Assembly (NCBI RefSeq): GCF_001518815.1
Contig: NZ_CP013987.1
Location: 2,688,501 to 2,752,500, forward strand
Length of the DNA: 64,000 nucleotides
Source: Pseudomonas oryzihabitans
GTDB taxonomy: Bacteria > Pseudomonadota > Gammaproteobacteria > Pseudomonadales > Pseudomonadaceae
Direction of reading: 5' to 3'
Within the stretch, counting starts at the first letter, position 1. Each line of letters opens with the position of its first letter. Positions 8,923 through 17,172 of the stretch are shown piece after piece. The notes beneath the pieces were generated by a model, which saw only the letters and a program-made list of their open reading frames with translations, made no database searches and was not told the DNA's origin. The translations under genes were made by a program, and so were the position numbers.

Positions 8923-11124
8923 TTAGAGCGTAATCCCGGCCGCCCTGGCGCGCGCCGCGTGCAGCTTGCGATAGCTGTCGATCAGCCGCAGGTGCTTGTC
9001 GAGGCCTTCCAGCTTGAGGCTGGTGGGCGTCAGGCCATGGAAGCGTACCTCGCCCGAGACCGAGCCCAGGGCGGCGTCCAGGCGCTCGTCGCCGAACATC
9101 CGGCGGAAATTGACTTCGAAGTCGGCCAGTTCCAGTTCGTCGTCCAGCTCGACTTCCAGCACCGCATTGAGCGCCTGGTAGAACAGGCCGCGCTCCAGGG
9201 TGTTGTCGTTGAACTGCAGGAAGGTCTCCACCTCTTCCTTGGCGTCTTCGAATTGCTGCAGCGCCAGATGGATGAGCAGCTTGAGCTCCAGCACGGTCAG
9301 CTGGCCCCAGACGGTGTTCTCGTCGAACTCCACGCCGATCAGGGTGGCGATGCGGGTGTAGTCGTCCACCTGGGTATCGTCCAGGCGTTCGAGCAGGGAT
9401 TCCAGGGCCGCATCGTCCAGCTGGTGCAGCGTGAGGATGTCTTCGCGCACCGCCAGCGCCTTGTTGGTGTTGTCCCAGATCAGGTCCTCGACCGGATAGA
9501 TCTCCGAATAGCCCGGCACCAGGATGCGGCAGGCCGGCGCGCCCAGTTCCTCGTACACCGCCATGTAGGCTTCCAGATCCCGTTCGGCGAGGATGCCGAA
9601 CAAGGTGGCGGCCTCCTGGGCGGTGGAATCTTCGCCCTCGTGGGAGAAATCCCAGTCGACGAAGTCATGGTCGGCCTTGGCGCTGAAGAAGCGCCAGGAG
9701 ACCAGGCCGCTGGAGTCGATGAAGTGCTCGACGAAATTGTTCGGCTCCATCAGCGCCTGGCTCTCGAAGGTCGGCTGCGGGAGGTCGTTGAGGCCCTCGA
9801 AGCTGCGCCCCTGCAGCAGTTCGGTGAGGCTGCGCTCCAGGGCGATCTCCAGGCGTGGATGGGCGCCAAAGGAAGCGAACACCCCGCCGGTGCGCGGATT
9901 CATCAGGGTCACGCACATCACCGGGAATTCGCCGCCCAGGGAGGCATCCTTGACCAGCACCGGAAAGCCCTGGACCTCCAGGCCGCGGATGCCCTCGACG
10001 ATGGCGGGATAGCGCGCCAGCACCGCCTCGGGCACGTCGGGCAACGCGAGTTCGCCTTCGAGGATCTCGCGCTTCACCGCCCGCTCGAAGATCTCCGACA
10101 GGCACTGCACCTGGGCTTCGGCCAGGGTGTTGCCCGCGCTCATGCCGTTGCTGAGGTAGAGGTTCTCGATCAGGTTCGAGGGGAAATACACCACCTCGCC
10201 ATCGGACTGACGTACGAAGGGCAGCGCGCAGATGCCGCGTGCCACATTGCCGGAATTGGTGTCGTGCAGGTGCGAGGCGCGCAGTTCGCCTTCCGGGTCA
10301 TAGATCTTGCGGCAATGGCGATCGAGGATTTCCCGGGGCAGCGCATCCTTGGGGCCCGGCTGGAACCAGCGCTCGTCGGGGTGGTGGACGAAGGCCGCGT
10401 TGCCGATGTCCTCGCCCCAGTACTGGTCGTTGTAGAAGAAATTGCAGTTGAGGCGTTCGATGAATTCGCCCAGCGCCGAGGCCAGGGCCGCTTCCTTGGT
10501 CGCGCCCTTGCCGTTGGTGAAGCACAGCGCCGACTGCACATCGCGCAGGTGCAGCGACCAGACGTTGGGCACGATATTGCGCCAGGAAGCGATCTCCACC
10601 TTCATGCCCAGATTGGCGAGGATGCCCGAGAGCTTGGCGATGGTCTCTTCCAGCGGCCGGTCCTTGCCGGGAACGTAGGTCTCGCTGCCGGTATCGCTGG
10701 GCAACAGCAGGGCCTGGGCATCGGCGTCCAAACTCTCCACCGCCTCGATGATGAAGTCCGGACCGGCCTGCACCGCCTTCTTCACCGTGCAGCGGTCGAT
10801 GGATCTGAGGATGCCCTGGCGATCCTTGTCGGAGAGATCCGCGGGCAGCTCTACCTGGATCTTGAACGTCTGCTTGTAGCGGTTCTCCGGGTCGACGATG
10901 TTGCTCTGCGCCAGGCGGATGTTGTCGGTGGAGATGTCGCGGGTCTGGCAGTAGAGCTTGACGAAATAGGCCGCGCAGAGCGCCGAGGACGCCAGGAAAT
11001 AGTCGAAGGGCCCCGGGGCCGAGCCGTCACCCTTGTAGCGGATGGGCTGATCGGCGATCACCGAGAAGTCGTCGAACTTGGCCTCGAGCCTCAGGTTGTC
11101 GAGAAAATTGACCTTGATTTCCAT
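8923..11124 (-). CDS. OsmC domain-YcaO domain fusion protein
   Basis: A 733-residue protein with two parts. Residues 1 to about 140 form an OsmC/Ohr-like domain with two cysteines at the family positions, Cys50 (SSALC) and Cys112 (DRCTVKK). The rest is a YcaO ATP-dependent cyclodehydratase-type domain, with blocks GKGATKEAALASALGEFIER, VYFPSNLIENLYLSNGMSAGN and EAQVQCLSEIFERAV. A helical, acidic C-terminus (about 560-700) follows. E. coli YcaO lacks the OsmC part and has been linked to beta-methylthiolation of ribosomal protein S12. No peptide substrate, RimO or thiazole/oxazole cluster partner is adjacent, so the substrate is unknown. GGAAAG precedes ATG 11124. Confidence 0.85.
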   Translation of the reverse strand: MEIKVNFLDNLRLEAKFDDFSVIADQPIRYKGDGSAPGPFDYFLASSALCAAYFVKLYCQTRDISTDNIRLAQSNIVDPENRYKQTFKIQVELPADLSDKDRQGILRSIDRCTVKKAVQAGPDFIIEAVESLDADAQALLLPSDTGSETYVPGKDRPLEETIAKLSGILANLGMKVEIASWRNIVPNVWSLHLRDVQSALCFTNGKGATKEAALASALGEFIERLNCNFFYNDQYWGEDIGNAAFVHHPDERWFQPGPKDALPREILDRHCRKIYDPEGELRASHLHDTNSGNVARGICALPFVRQSDGEVVYFPSNLIENLYLSNGMSAGNTLAEAQVQCLSEIFERAVKREILEGELALPDVPEAVLARYPAIVEGIRGLEVQGFPVLVKDASLGGEFPVMCVTLMNPRTGGVFASFGAHPRLEIALERSLTELLQGRSFEGLNDLPQPTFESQALMEPNNFVEHFIDSSGLVSWRFFSAKADHDFVDWDFSHEGEDSTAQEAATLFGILAERDLEAYMAVYEELGAPACRILVPGYSEIYPVEDLIWDNTNKALAVREDILTLHQLDDAALESLLERLDDTQVDDYTRIATLIGVEFDENTVWGQLTVLELKLLIHLALQQFEDAKEEVETFLQFNDNTLERGLFYQALNAVLEVELDDELELADFEVNFRRMFGDERLDAALGSVSGEVRFHGLTPTSLKLEGLDKHLRLIDSYRKLHAARARAAGITL

Positions 11125-11233
11125 GCACAGCTTTCCGGTTTGAAGACAGATTGGCGGCCATTATCCGGACAAAGGGGCGCGGGCGATATGCAGGCCGTCG
11201 TTCCGTGGACCACGGGGCAGGCGTCGTCAGTCG

Positions 11234-12112
11234 CTAGTCCAGCAAAAAGGTGCCGTCTGGATACCGTGCGCAGAGGAAGGCGACGAAGGCCTTCACCTTG
11301 GGGCTCTGCAGTCGTCGCGAGGTGTGCAGCACCCAGAGTTCGGTCTCACCGGCGAGGGTGCCCCAGCGCCTGAGCGCGCCTTCGTCCAGCTGACGTTGCA
11401 CCAGCGAAAGCGGTAATAGCGCCGCACCCGCCCCGGCCAGTACCGCCTCGCGGATGGTCAGCAGCGAAGTCAGCTGCAAGACCGGCTGGGGCAGGAAGCG
11501 CTCCCCGCCCTCCGTCAGCGTCCAGACCTCGCCCTCGCGCTGGCCGGGCATGACCACCGCAGGCAGACGTGCAGGTTCGGCGCCGGACGCCAGAGGGCCT
11601 TCGAGGCCCGGCGCGGCGACCAGCACCCGGCGGTCCCGGGCGAAGCAGCGACCCACCAGGGTGCTGTCGGGCGCGGGGTTGATACGAATGGCCAGGTCGA
11701 AGTGTTCCTCCACCAGATCGACCAGGCGATCCTCGGCCACCACTTCGATGAGGATCTCCGGGTACTGCCGCCGGAAATCCGCACTCAGCCGGCCCAGCGC
11801 CACCTGGGAGAACAGCAGCGGCGCCGCGATGCGCAGCCGCCCGCGGGGCACAGCCACGCCCTCCTGCACCGCGGCCACCGCCTCCTGAATCTCGCGCAGC
11901 GGTCCCAGGGTACGGGCCGCCAATTCAACCCCGGCAGGCGTCAGGACGAGGCTGCGTCCGCCGCGCTCGATCAGGCGTATCCCCAGCGCCTCTTCCAATT
12001 CGGCCAGCCGCCGCGACAGGCTGGCCTTAGGTCGGCCACTGGCACGACTGGCCTTGCCAATGCCGCCGTGAGTGGCGATGAGCTGAAAATCGGCCAGCAG
12101 GCTGAAGTCCAT
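11234..12112 (-). CDS. LysR-family transcriptional regulator
   Basis: A 292-residue LysR protein. The N-terminal helix-turn-helix covers about residues 1-60 (IATHGGIGKASRASGRPKASLSR), followed by the two-lobed effector domain. Start: a TTG and an ATG lie in tandem at 12115 and 12112, and the ATG is preferred. The gene is divergent from an NmrA-like NAD(P)-binding protein gene at 12218, with 105 bp between them. That is the usual LysR-target arrangement, so this protein probably controls that gene and its own. The effector is unknown. Confidence 0.88.
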   Translation of the reverse strand: MDFSLLADFQLIATHGGIGKASRASGRPKASLSRRLAELEEALGIRLIERGGRSLVLTPAGVELAARTLGPLREIQEAVAAVQEGVAVPRGRLRIAAPLLFSQVALGRLSADFRRQYPEILIEVVAEDRLVDLVEEHFDLAIRINPAPDSTLVGRCFARDRRVLVAAPGLEGPLASGAEPARLPAVVMPGQREGEVWTLTEGGERFLPQPVLQLTSLLTIREAVLAGAGAALLPLSLVQRQLDEGALRRWGTLAGETELWVLHTSRRLQSPKVKAFVAFLCARYPDGTFLLD

Positions 12113-12217
12113 CAAGCTGTCTCAATAATGGAACGGTATGTCCCTATCCTAGCGGCTATTGGCGAAACATGGGACGACTTAAGGTGGCTCCACCCTCACC
12201 CATCTGGAGTTACCGAC

Positions 12218-13081
12218 ATGACCATCCTCGTCACTGGCGCCACCGGCCGCGTAGGCCGCCACCTCGTTCACCAACTGGTACAGCGCCAGGCCAAGGTCCG
12301 GGTGCTGACACGCAATCCGGTCAACGCCGTTTTCCCCACCGCGGTGGAAGTCATCCGGGGCGACCTGCTGGATCTCGATTCACTGCGCGGCGCCTTCGCT
12401 GGCGTTTCCACCCTCTTCCTGCTCAACGCCGTGACCGGCGACGAATTCACCCAGGCGCTCATCACCCTCAACATCGCCCGGGAAAGCGGGGTCGAGCGGA
12501 TCGTCTATCTCTCGGTCTTTGGCGCTGACAGCGCGGTCAACGTGCCGCACTTCGCCGTGAAGTTCGGCGGCGAGCGGATGCTGGACGCCATGGGTTTCAG
12601 TGCCACCGTCCTGCGGCCCACCTACTTCATCGACAACGAGGTCATGATCAAGGACATCATCCTGCAGCATGGGATCTATCCCATGCCCATCGGCAGCAAG
12701 GGCGTGGCCATGGTCGACGCCCGGGATATCGCCGAGGTCGCAGCCCTCGAACTCATCCGCCGCGATCAGGCGATCGACAAGCTGCCCAGCGAAACGATCA
12801 ACCTGGTCGGCCCGGACAGCCTCACCGGCGCAGGCGCCGCGGCGATCTGGAGCGAACTGCTGGGCCGCCCCATCCACTACGCCGGTGACGATCCGCGCGG
12901 CTTCGAGCAGAACATGGCGACCTTCATGCCGGCCTGGATGGCCTACGAAATGAGACTCATGGCCGAGCGCTATGTCAGCGACGGCATGCTTCCGCAACCT
13001 GGGGACCGTGAGCGGCTGGTGCAAATGCTCGGGCGCCCGCTGCACAGCTATCGCGACTTCGCCCGGTCGCTGATCGACTGA
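12218..13081 (+). CDS. NmrA-like / atypical SDR NAD(P)-binding protein
   Basis: A 287-residue protein with an N-terminal Rossmann motif, TGATGRVGRHL (residues 6-16), an NADP-type basic region (RVLTRNP) and GDLLD. It lacks the usual YxxxK catalytic pair of classical SDRs, as NmrA/HSCARG-type redox sensors and quinone oxidoreductase-like proteins do. Start: ATG 12218 follows CTGGAG at a good distance. The frame stays open upstream to 11702 but there overlaps the LysR gene. It is divergent from that LysR gene, which is the likely regulator. Whether it reduces a substrate or senses NADPH is not decidable here. Confidence 0.82.
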   Translation: MTILVTGATGRVGRHLVHQLVQRQAKVRVLTRNPVNAVFPTAVEVIRGDLLDLDSLRGAFAGVSTLFLLNAVTGDEFTQALITLNIARESGVERIVYLSVFGADSAVNVPHFAVKFGGERMLDAMGFSATVLRPTYFIDNEVMIKDIILQHGIYPMPIGSKGVAMVDARDIAEVAALELIRRDQAIDKLPSETINLVGPDSLTGAGAAAIWSELLGRPIHYAGDDPRGFEQNMATFMPAWMAYEMRLMAERYVSDGMLPQPGDRERLVQMLGRPLHSYRDFARSLID

Positions 13082-13134
13082 CCGTGCGCCACCTCTGAGC
13101 CTGGGCCGCCCGACGACCCCGACTTGCCAGCTAG

Positions 13135-13165
13135 ACAATATACATTATATAAAACTGTATATTGT
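13135..13165. promoter_or_regulatory. Perfect palindrome, probable BigR/SqrR operator
   Basis: ACAATATAC (13135-13143) and GTATATTGT (13157-13165) are perfect inverted repeats with a 13-bp AT-rich spacer. A possible promoter, TTGCCA (13124-13129) with TATATA (13146-13151) 16 bases later, is covered by the palindrome. An AT-rich site just upstream of an ArsR-type gene is what BigR/SqrR family repressors bind, so autorepression relieved by persulfide is likely. Confidence 0.65.
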
Positions 13166-13182
13166 ATAAGTCGGGCTTGCTC

Positions 13183-13533
13183 ATGATTACTCCACCTACC
13201 AGACCCACCCCAGGCGCGGTCCTCTCCCCCCAGGACATGCAGACCCGCGCCCGGGAGGTGGCTGCCCTGCTCAAGACCCTGGCGCATCCGGTTCGCCTGC
13301 TGCTGGCCTGCGCCCTCGCCGAAGGTGAATACGCGGTCGGCGAACTGGAAGCCCGCCTGGACATCCACCAGCCCACCCTCTCCCAACAACTCGGCGTGCT
13401 GCGCGAGGCTGGCCTGGTCACCACCCGCCGCGAGGCCAAGCAGATCTTCTACCGGCTCACCGAAGACAAGGCCGCCCAGCTGCTGCAGGCGCTCTACCAG
13501 ATCTTCTGTCAGCCCGAGAGCCAGACACCATGA
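13183..13533 (+). CDS. bigR: ArsR-family persulfide sensor, BigR/SqrR type
   Basis: A 116-residue winged-helix repressor. The recognition region is HQPTLSQQLGVLREAGLV (about 62-79). Cys43 and Cys109 sit at the two positions that form the sulfide-induced tetrasulfide or disulfide bridge in SqrR/BigR, and the metal-site CxC of ArsR/SmtB is absent. I chose ATG 13183. A TTG at 13162 is in frame but lies inside the operator. The gene overlaps the first sulfur transporter gene by ATGA at 13530, so regulator and transporter are coupled. The symbol is by family and has not been checked by alignment. Confidence 0.82.
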   Translation: MITPPTRPTPGAVLSPQDMQTRAREVAALLKTLAHPVRLLLACALAEGEYAVGELEARLDIHQPTLSQQLGVLREAGLVTTRREAKQIFYRLTEDKAAQLLQALYQIFCQPESQTP

Positions 13534-13940
13534 TCCTCGTCTCCTATATGCCCGCCCTGGGTGGCGGTCTGCTGCTGGGCCTGGCCGCCAGCCTGCTGTT
13601 GCTGGTCAATGGGCGGATCGCCGGCATCAGCGGGATCTTCGGCCGGCTGCTCGGCGGACAGCAGGCCGGCACCGGCCTGGTCTTCGTGCTGGGCCTGGTG
13701 CTGGGACCGCTGCTGATGAGCGGCCTGCACGCACCTCCCTCCCTGACCGTGGACGCGACCTGGCCGCAACTGCTACTGGCGGGGCTGCTGGTCGGTTTCG
13801 GGACGCGGCTGGGTTCAGGCTGCACCTCGGGCCATGGCATCCTCGGCGTGGCCCGCGGTTCGCGCCGCTCGCTGGCCGCCACCGCCGTCTTCCTGGCCTG
13901 CGGCCTGGCCACGGCCACCCTGCTGGGACTGCTGCGATGA
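13530..13940 (+). CDS. YeeE/YedE-family sulfur transporter, first half (PmpA-like)
   Basis: A 136-residue integral membrane protein with about four helices. It carries the family signature GSGCTSGHG (near residue 95), whose Cys is thought to take part in moving thiosulfate- or sulfur-type substrates in TsuA/YeeE proteins. Here the transporter is split into two genes, and this is the N-terminal half. It overlaps both the BigR-type regulator gene (ATGA 13530) and the second half (ATGA 13937). The set resembles the bigR-linked operons for sulfide tolerance, but no persulfide dioxygenase/Blh or rhodanese gene is adjacent. Confidence 0.85.
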   Translation: MILVSYMPALGGGLLLGLAASLLLLVNGRIAGISGIFGRLLGGQQAGTGLVFVLGLVLGPLLMSGLHAPPSLTVDATWPQLLLAGLLVGFGTRLGSGCTSGHGILGVARGSRRSLAATAVFLACGLATATLLGLLR

Positions 13941-14383
13941 AATCGTTGCGACTGGTCGTAGCGCTGCTGGCTGGCCTGCTCTTCGGCAGCGGCCTGGCCC
14001 TCTCGGGGATGCTTGATCCCGCCCGCGTGCTGGGTTTTCTCGATCTCGCCAGCGGACACTGGGACCCTGGCCTGCTGTTCGTGCTGGGCGGCGCCCTGCT
14101 GGTGGCGCTGCCCGCGGTCCAGCTCCAGCGCCGGCTGGCAAGGCCCCTGCTCGACAGCGCCTTTCACCTGCCGCCCACCGTACCTGTCGACCGCCGCCTG
14201 CTACTAGGCTCCCTGCTCTTTGGCCTTGGCTGGGGGCTGGCCGGGCTATGCCCCGGGCCCGCGCTGGCGGGCCTGGGGTTGGGTATCGCCAAGGTCCAGG
14301 GTTTCGTCGTGGCCATGGTCCTGGGGATGGTGCTGCATGACCGCCGCGCTAGTGGGCATTTCCAGGCAAGGCGTAGGCCTTGA
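13937..14383 (+). CDS. YeeE/YedE-family sulfur transporter, second half (PmpB-like)
   Basis: A 148-residue membrane protein. The opening is GLLFGSGLALSGMLDPARVLGFLD, and the second-half signature is GWGLAGLCPGPAL with its conserved Cys. It pairs with the 13530 gene product to make one full YeeE/YedE unit. ATG 13937 overlaps the previous stop (ATGA). The same frame is open further upstream, but that part is antisense to nothing and overlaps the first-half gene, so it is not used. The last 35 bases overlap the 3' end of the convergent glucose dehydrogenase gene. Confidence 0.85.
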   Translation: MKSLRLVVALLAGLLFGSGLALSGMLDPARVLGFLDLASGHWDPGLLFVLGGALLVALPAVQLQRRLARPLLDSAFHLPPTVPVDRRLLLGSLLFGLGWGLAGLCPGPALAGLGLGIAKVQGFVVAMVLGMVLHDRRASGHFQARRRP

Positions 14384-16757
14384 GGTAGTCCCCCGCCTTG
14401 GTGCCCAGACCACCATGACCACCTGCGGCGATGACCACATACTGGCGGCCATCACGCCCGGTATAGGTCATGGGCGTCGCTTGGCCCCCCGCGGGGAGGC
14501 GCGTCTTCCATAGCTCCTGGCCGCTGGCCGCGGAAAAGGCCCGCAGGTAGTTGTCCGCCGTGGCGCCCATGAAGATCAGCCCCGAGCGGGTATTGACCTG
14601 GCCGCCGATATTGAACATGCCGGTGAGAAACGGCGGCGCCATGTGCAGGCCCAGAGGACCCATGTCGCGGGTGGTACCTACGTCATGCTGCCAGGCCAGG
14701 GTGCGGGATTTCAGGTCCACGGCTGCCAGCTGCCCCCAGGGCGGCGCCTTGCAGGGCGCACCGAGCAGGCCAAGCCAGGGGTCGACCTTGACCACATAGG
14801 GCGTGCCGTATTGCGGGTTGATGGCGAACTTCTTCGGCCGCGGCGGTGTGCCCTTGCCGTCCCAGGGCTCCACCAGCCCTTCGCGCTCGGCATCCGCCCG
14901 GGCATAGACCTCGGCCTTGAAGGGGATGTAGCTGAGGTTGGCATAGAGGCGCTTGCGCTCCGGGTCGATGGAGGCGCCATGCCAGTCGATCACGCCGTCG
15001 AACGCCGGATACACCAGGGTCGTCTTGTCCAGCTCGAAGGGCGTGAAGGCGCCCTTGTAGTTCATCTGGCGGAATTCGATCCGGCACAGCAACTGGTCCA
15101 GGGGCGACACGCCCCAGGTGTCGGACTCCTTGATCTCCGGCGGCGCGAAGGTGGGCATGCCCGTCGAATAGGGTTGGGTCGGCGCGACATGTTCCTCCGG
15201 CAGCCCGCCCTGGGGGGCCGGCTTTTCCTCGACCTGGGCGATGGGTTCGCCGGTCACCCGATTGAGCATGAAGAGTTCGCCGCGCTTGGTGGTCTGCACC
15301 AGCGCGGGGACGCTGTTGCCCTTGCCGTCCGGCAGGTCCACCAGCGATGGCCCTATGGGTACGTCCATGTCCCAGAGGTCATGGTGCAGCGTCTGGAAAC
15401 TCCAGCGCGGCGCACCCGTGTCCACGTCCAGCGCCACCAGGGAGCTGGAATACTTCTCGTCGAAAGGTCTGCGCTCGGCGCCGTAGTAGTCGGGCACCGC
15501 ATTGCCGGTGGGCAGGTAGATGATCCCGCGCGCTACATCGGCGGTATAGACGCCCCAGGCGTTGGGCGTGCCCCGGGTGAAGGTCTGGTCTGGCGCCGGG
15601 TGGACCACCGGATCGTCCGGATGGCCGATATCCCAGGCCCAGACGATCTCGCCATTGATGGGGTTGAAGGCCCGCACGGCGCCTGATGGCTCGTTGGTCT
15701 TCTGGCCGTCATAGATCCAGCCCCCGAGCACCACGCGGTCGTGGATCACCAGGGGTGGCGAGGTCACGAAGTGAAAGCCCTTGGGTACCTCGCCCAGATA
15801 CTGCCGCAGCGAGACATAACCGCCTTTGCCGAAGTCCTGGCACAGCCCCCCGGTACGGGCATTGAGGGCCATGATGCGGGCATCGCCCACCGACGAGATG
15901 ATGCGCTCCGGACAGGCCGTCGCCGTTCCTTCGGGGGCCTTGTAGTAGGCCACGCCACGGCAGGCCAGGTAGGCATTGTTCGAGGTATCGGCGCGCGGAT
16001 CGAAGCGCCAGCGCTGCTCGCCGGTGTCCGGATCGAGGGCGATGACTTCCCGGTGCGGGGTGCAGAAGTAGAGGGTGTCGCCAACCTTGATCGGCGTGGC
16101 CTCGAAGTTGAATTCGTAGCCGTGCTTGTTTTCGTCGCCCCTGGGCAGATCGCCCGTGCGGTAGGTCCAGGCTTCCTGCAACTGGCTGACATTGTCAGGC
16201 GTGATCTGCGCCAGCGGCGACCAGCGCTCGCCTTCGGCGGTGCGCCCATAGAAATTCCAGTCACCCTCGGCGACACCCGAGGCATTGGTAGTCACCTGGC
16301 TACCTGGCGCGACGGCTGCCAGAGGCTGGTCTGGCGGATAGGGATGGGCGAAGAACAGACCGCCGACCAGGGCCGCGGCGGCCAGGGGAACGATCACATA
16401 GCCTGCCCCTGAAACCCTGCGGTTGCCATCCAGGCGCCGACGGATGAAGGGCAACAGCAGATAGAGCCCCAGCAGGGTCGGTAGCATGAGTCGGGGTTCG
16501 AGCTTCCAGACGTCGGGGCCAACCTCCCAGAACGCCCACAGCACGCTGCCCAACCAGACGAGGCCGTACACCCACAGCGCCAGCCGGCGCCCCTTCATCA
16601 GCAAGCCGCCGGTCAGGCAGAGGCCTATGCCGGCAACCAGGTAATAGGCGCTGCCGCCCAACAGCAGCAGCCAGGCCCCGCCAGCGGCCAGCAGTATGCC
16701 GAGGAGCAGGATGAGCAAGCCGGATAACCGGGGTTTCGTCAGGAGCCAGGACTTCAT
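14349..16757 (-). CDS. gcd: Membrane-bound PQQ-dependent glucose dehydrogenase
   Basis: An 802-residue quinoprotein that oxidises glucose to gluconolactone in the periplasm and passes electrons to ubiquinone. The first about 145 residues hold five hydrophobic helices. The PQQ propeller follows, with GDLPRGDENKHGYEF, the HHDLWDMDVP block, and a C-terminal tryptophan-docking-type repeat ending YVVIAAGGHGG. Length matches E. coli and Pseudomonas Gcd (about 800). No pqq genes are in the window. The 3' end overlaps the convergent sulfur transporter gene by 35 bp. The upstream region 16758-17172 should carry its promoter. TTGAAC and TAGTCT, 16 bases apart, are a weak candidate. Confidence 0.95.
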   Translation of the reverse strand: MKSWLLTKPRLSGLLILLLGILLAAGGAWLLLLGGSAYYLVAGIGLCLTGGLLMKGRRLALWVYGLVWLGSVLWAFWEVGPDVWKLEPRLMLPTLLGLYLLLPFIRRRLDGNRRVSGAGYVIVPLAAAALVGGLFFAHPYPPDQPLAAVAPGSQVTTNASGVAEGDWNFYGRTAEGERWSPLAQITPDNVSQLQEAWTYRTGDLPRGDENKHGYEFNFEATPIKVGDTLYFCTPHREVIALDPDTGEQRWRFDPRADTSNNAYLACRGVAYYKAPEGTATACPERIISSVGDARIMALNARTGGLCQDFGKGGYVSLRQYLGEVPKGFHFVTSPPLVIHDRVVLGGWIYDGQKTNEPSGAVRAFNPINGEIVWAWDIGHPDDPVVHPAPDQTFTRGTPNAWGVYTADVARGIIYLPTGNAVPDYYGAERRPFDEKYSSSLVALDVDTGAPRWSFQTLHHDLWDMDVPIGPSLVDLPDGKGNSVPALVQTTKRGELFMLNRVTGEPIAQVEEKPAPQGGLPEEHVAPTQPYSTGMPTFAPPEIKESDTWGVSPLDQLLCRIEFRQMNYKGAFTPFELDKTTLVYPAFDGVIDWHGASIDPERKRLYANLSYIPFKAEVYARADAEREGLVEPWDGKGTPPRPKKFAINPQYGTPYVVKVDPWLGLLGAPCKAPPWGQLAAVDLKSRTLAWQHDVGTTRDMGPLGLHMAPPFLTGMFNIGGQVNTRSGLIFMGATADNYLRAFSAASGQELWKTRLPAGGQATPMTYTGRDGRQYVVIAAGGHGGLGTKAGDYLKAYALPGNAH

Positions 16758-17172
16758 GCGTCTTATCCGCCAGATTTGTTGTTCTCCACTGGCAGACTAG
16801 GCACGACCGGCTGGTGTTCAAATGTTTTGCAAGAAATTTCAAAGATGGCGAGGGGTGGAACTAGCCTTGCTCTGCCTACCTGCAGGCTCACTCGCCTGAA
16901 GATCGCCCGAGCAGGACCGCGGTGGCCCTTCCTCACTACGGGCGGTGCCTGGCCACGACCTGTGCAAAGGCCCTCCTCCCGATCAGCCACCACCTGTCTC
17001 GTTTTCATGATGAGGCCGGAGCGGACGCTGCGGGTACTTCAGCCAAACGTCACTGTCCAAGCCTCTGACAGGTTGCCTCGGCGAACAGCGGGCAGTGGAC
17101 TTCCGCTTGCGGACCGTCCAGGCCAGCGCCAAAAGCGCCACTCGCCTTGATCCCTTGCCCCAGGAGGCGCCC
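16758..17172. other. Divergent intergenic region, gcd / SRAP gene
   Basis: This is 415 bases between the gcd start (minus strand) and the SRAP gene (plus strand). I see no convincing gene. Short open frames on both strands lack ribosome sites and family patterns. A LexA-type CTGT-N8-ACAG box was looked for, because SRAP proteins are linked to DNA damage. The only CTGT...ACAG pair, near 17060-17080, has the wrong spacing. Confidence 0.5.

Noticed and set aside
8959-11373. A long open frame on the plus strand opposite the OsmC-YcaO gene
   Set aside because: Its translation is Gln/Val/Leu/Ala-rich with no family pattern, and the minus frame has clear OsmC and YcaO motifs. It is an antisense frame typical of GC-rich coding DNA.
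11234-12217. Quasi-palindrome GGAACGGTATGTCCC in the LysR/NmrA intergenic region
   Set aside because: It is imperfect and does not fit the T-N11-A LysR pattern well enough to list as a site.
16758-17172. Possible LexA box before the SRAP gene
   Set aside because: The only CTGT and ACAG pair is 11 bases apart instead of 8, and the inner sequence is not AT-rich.
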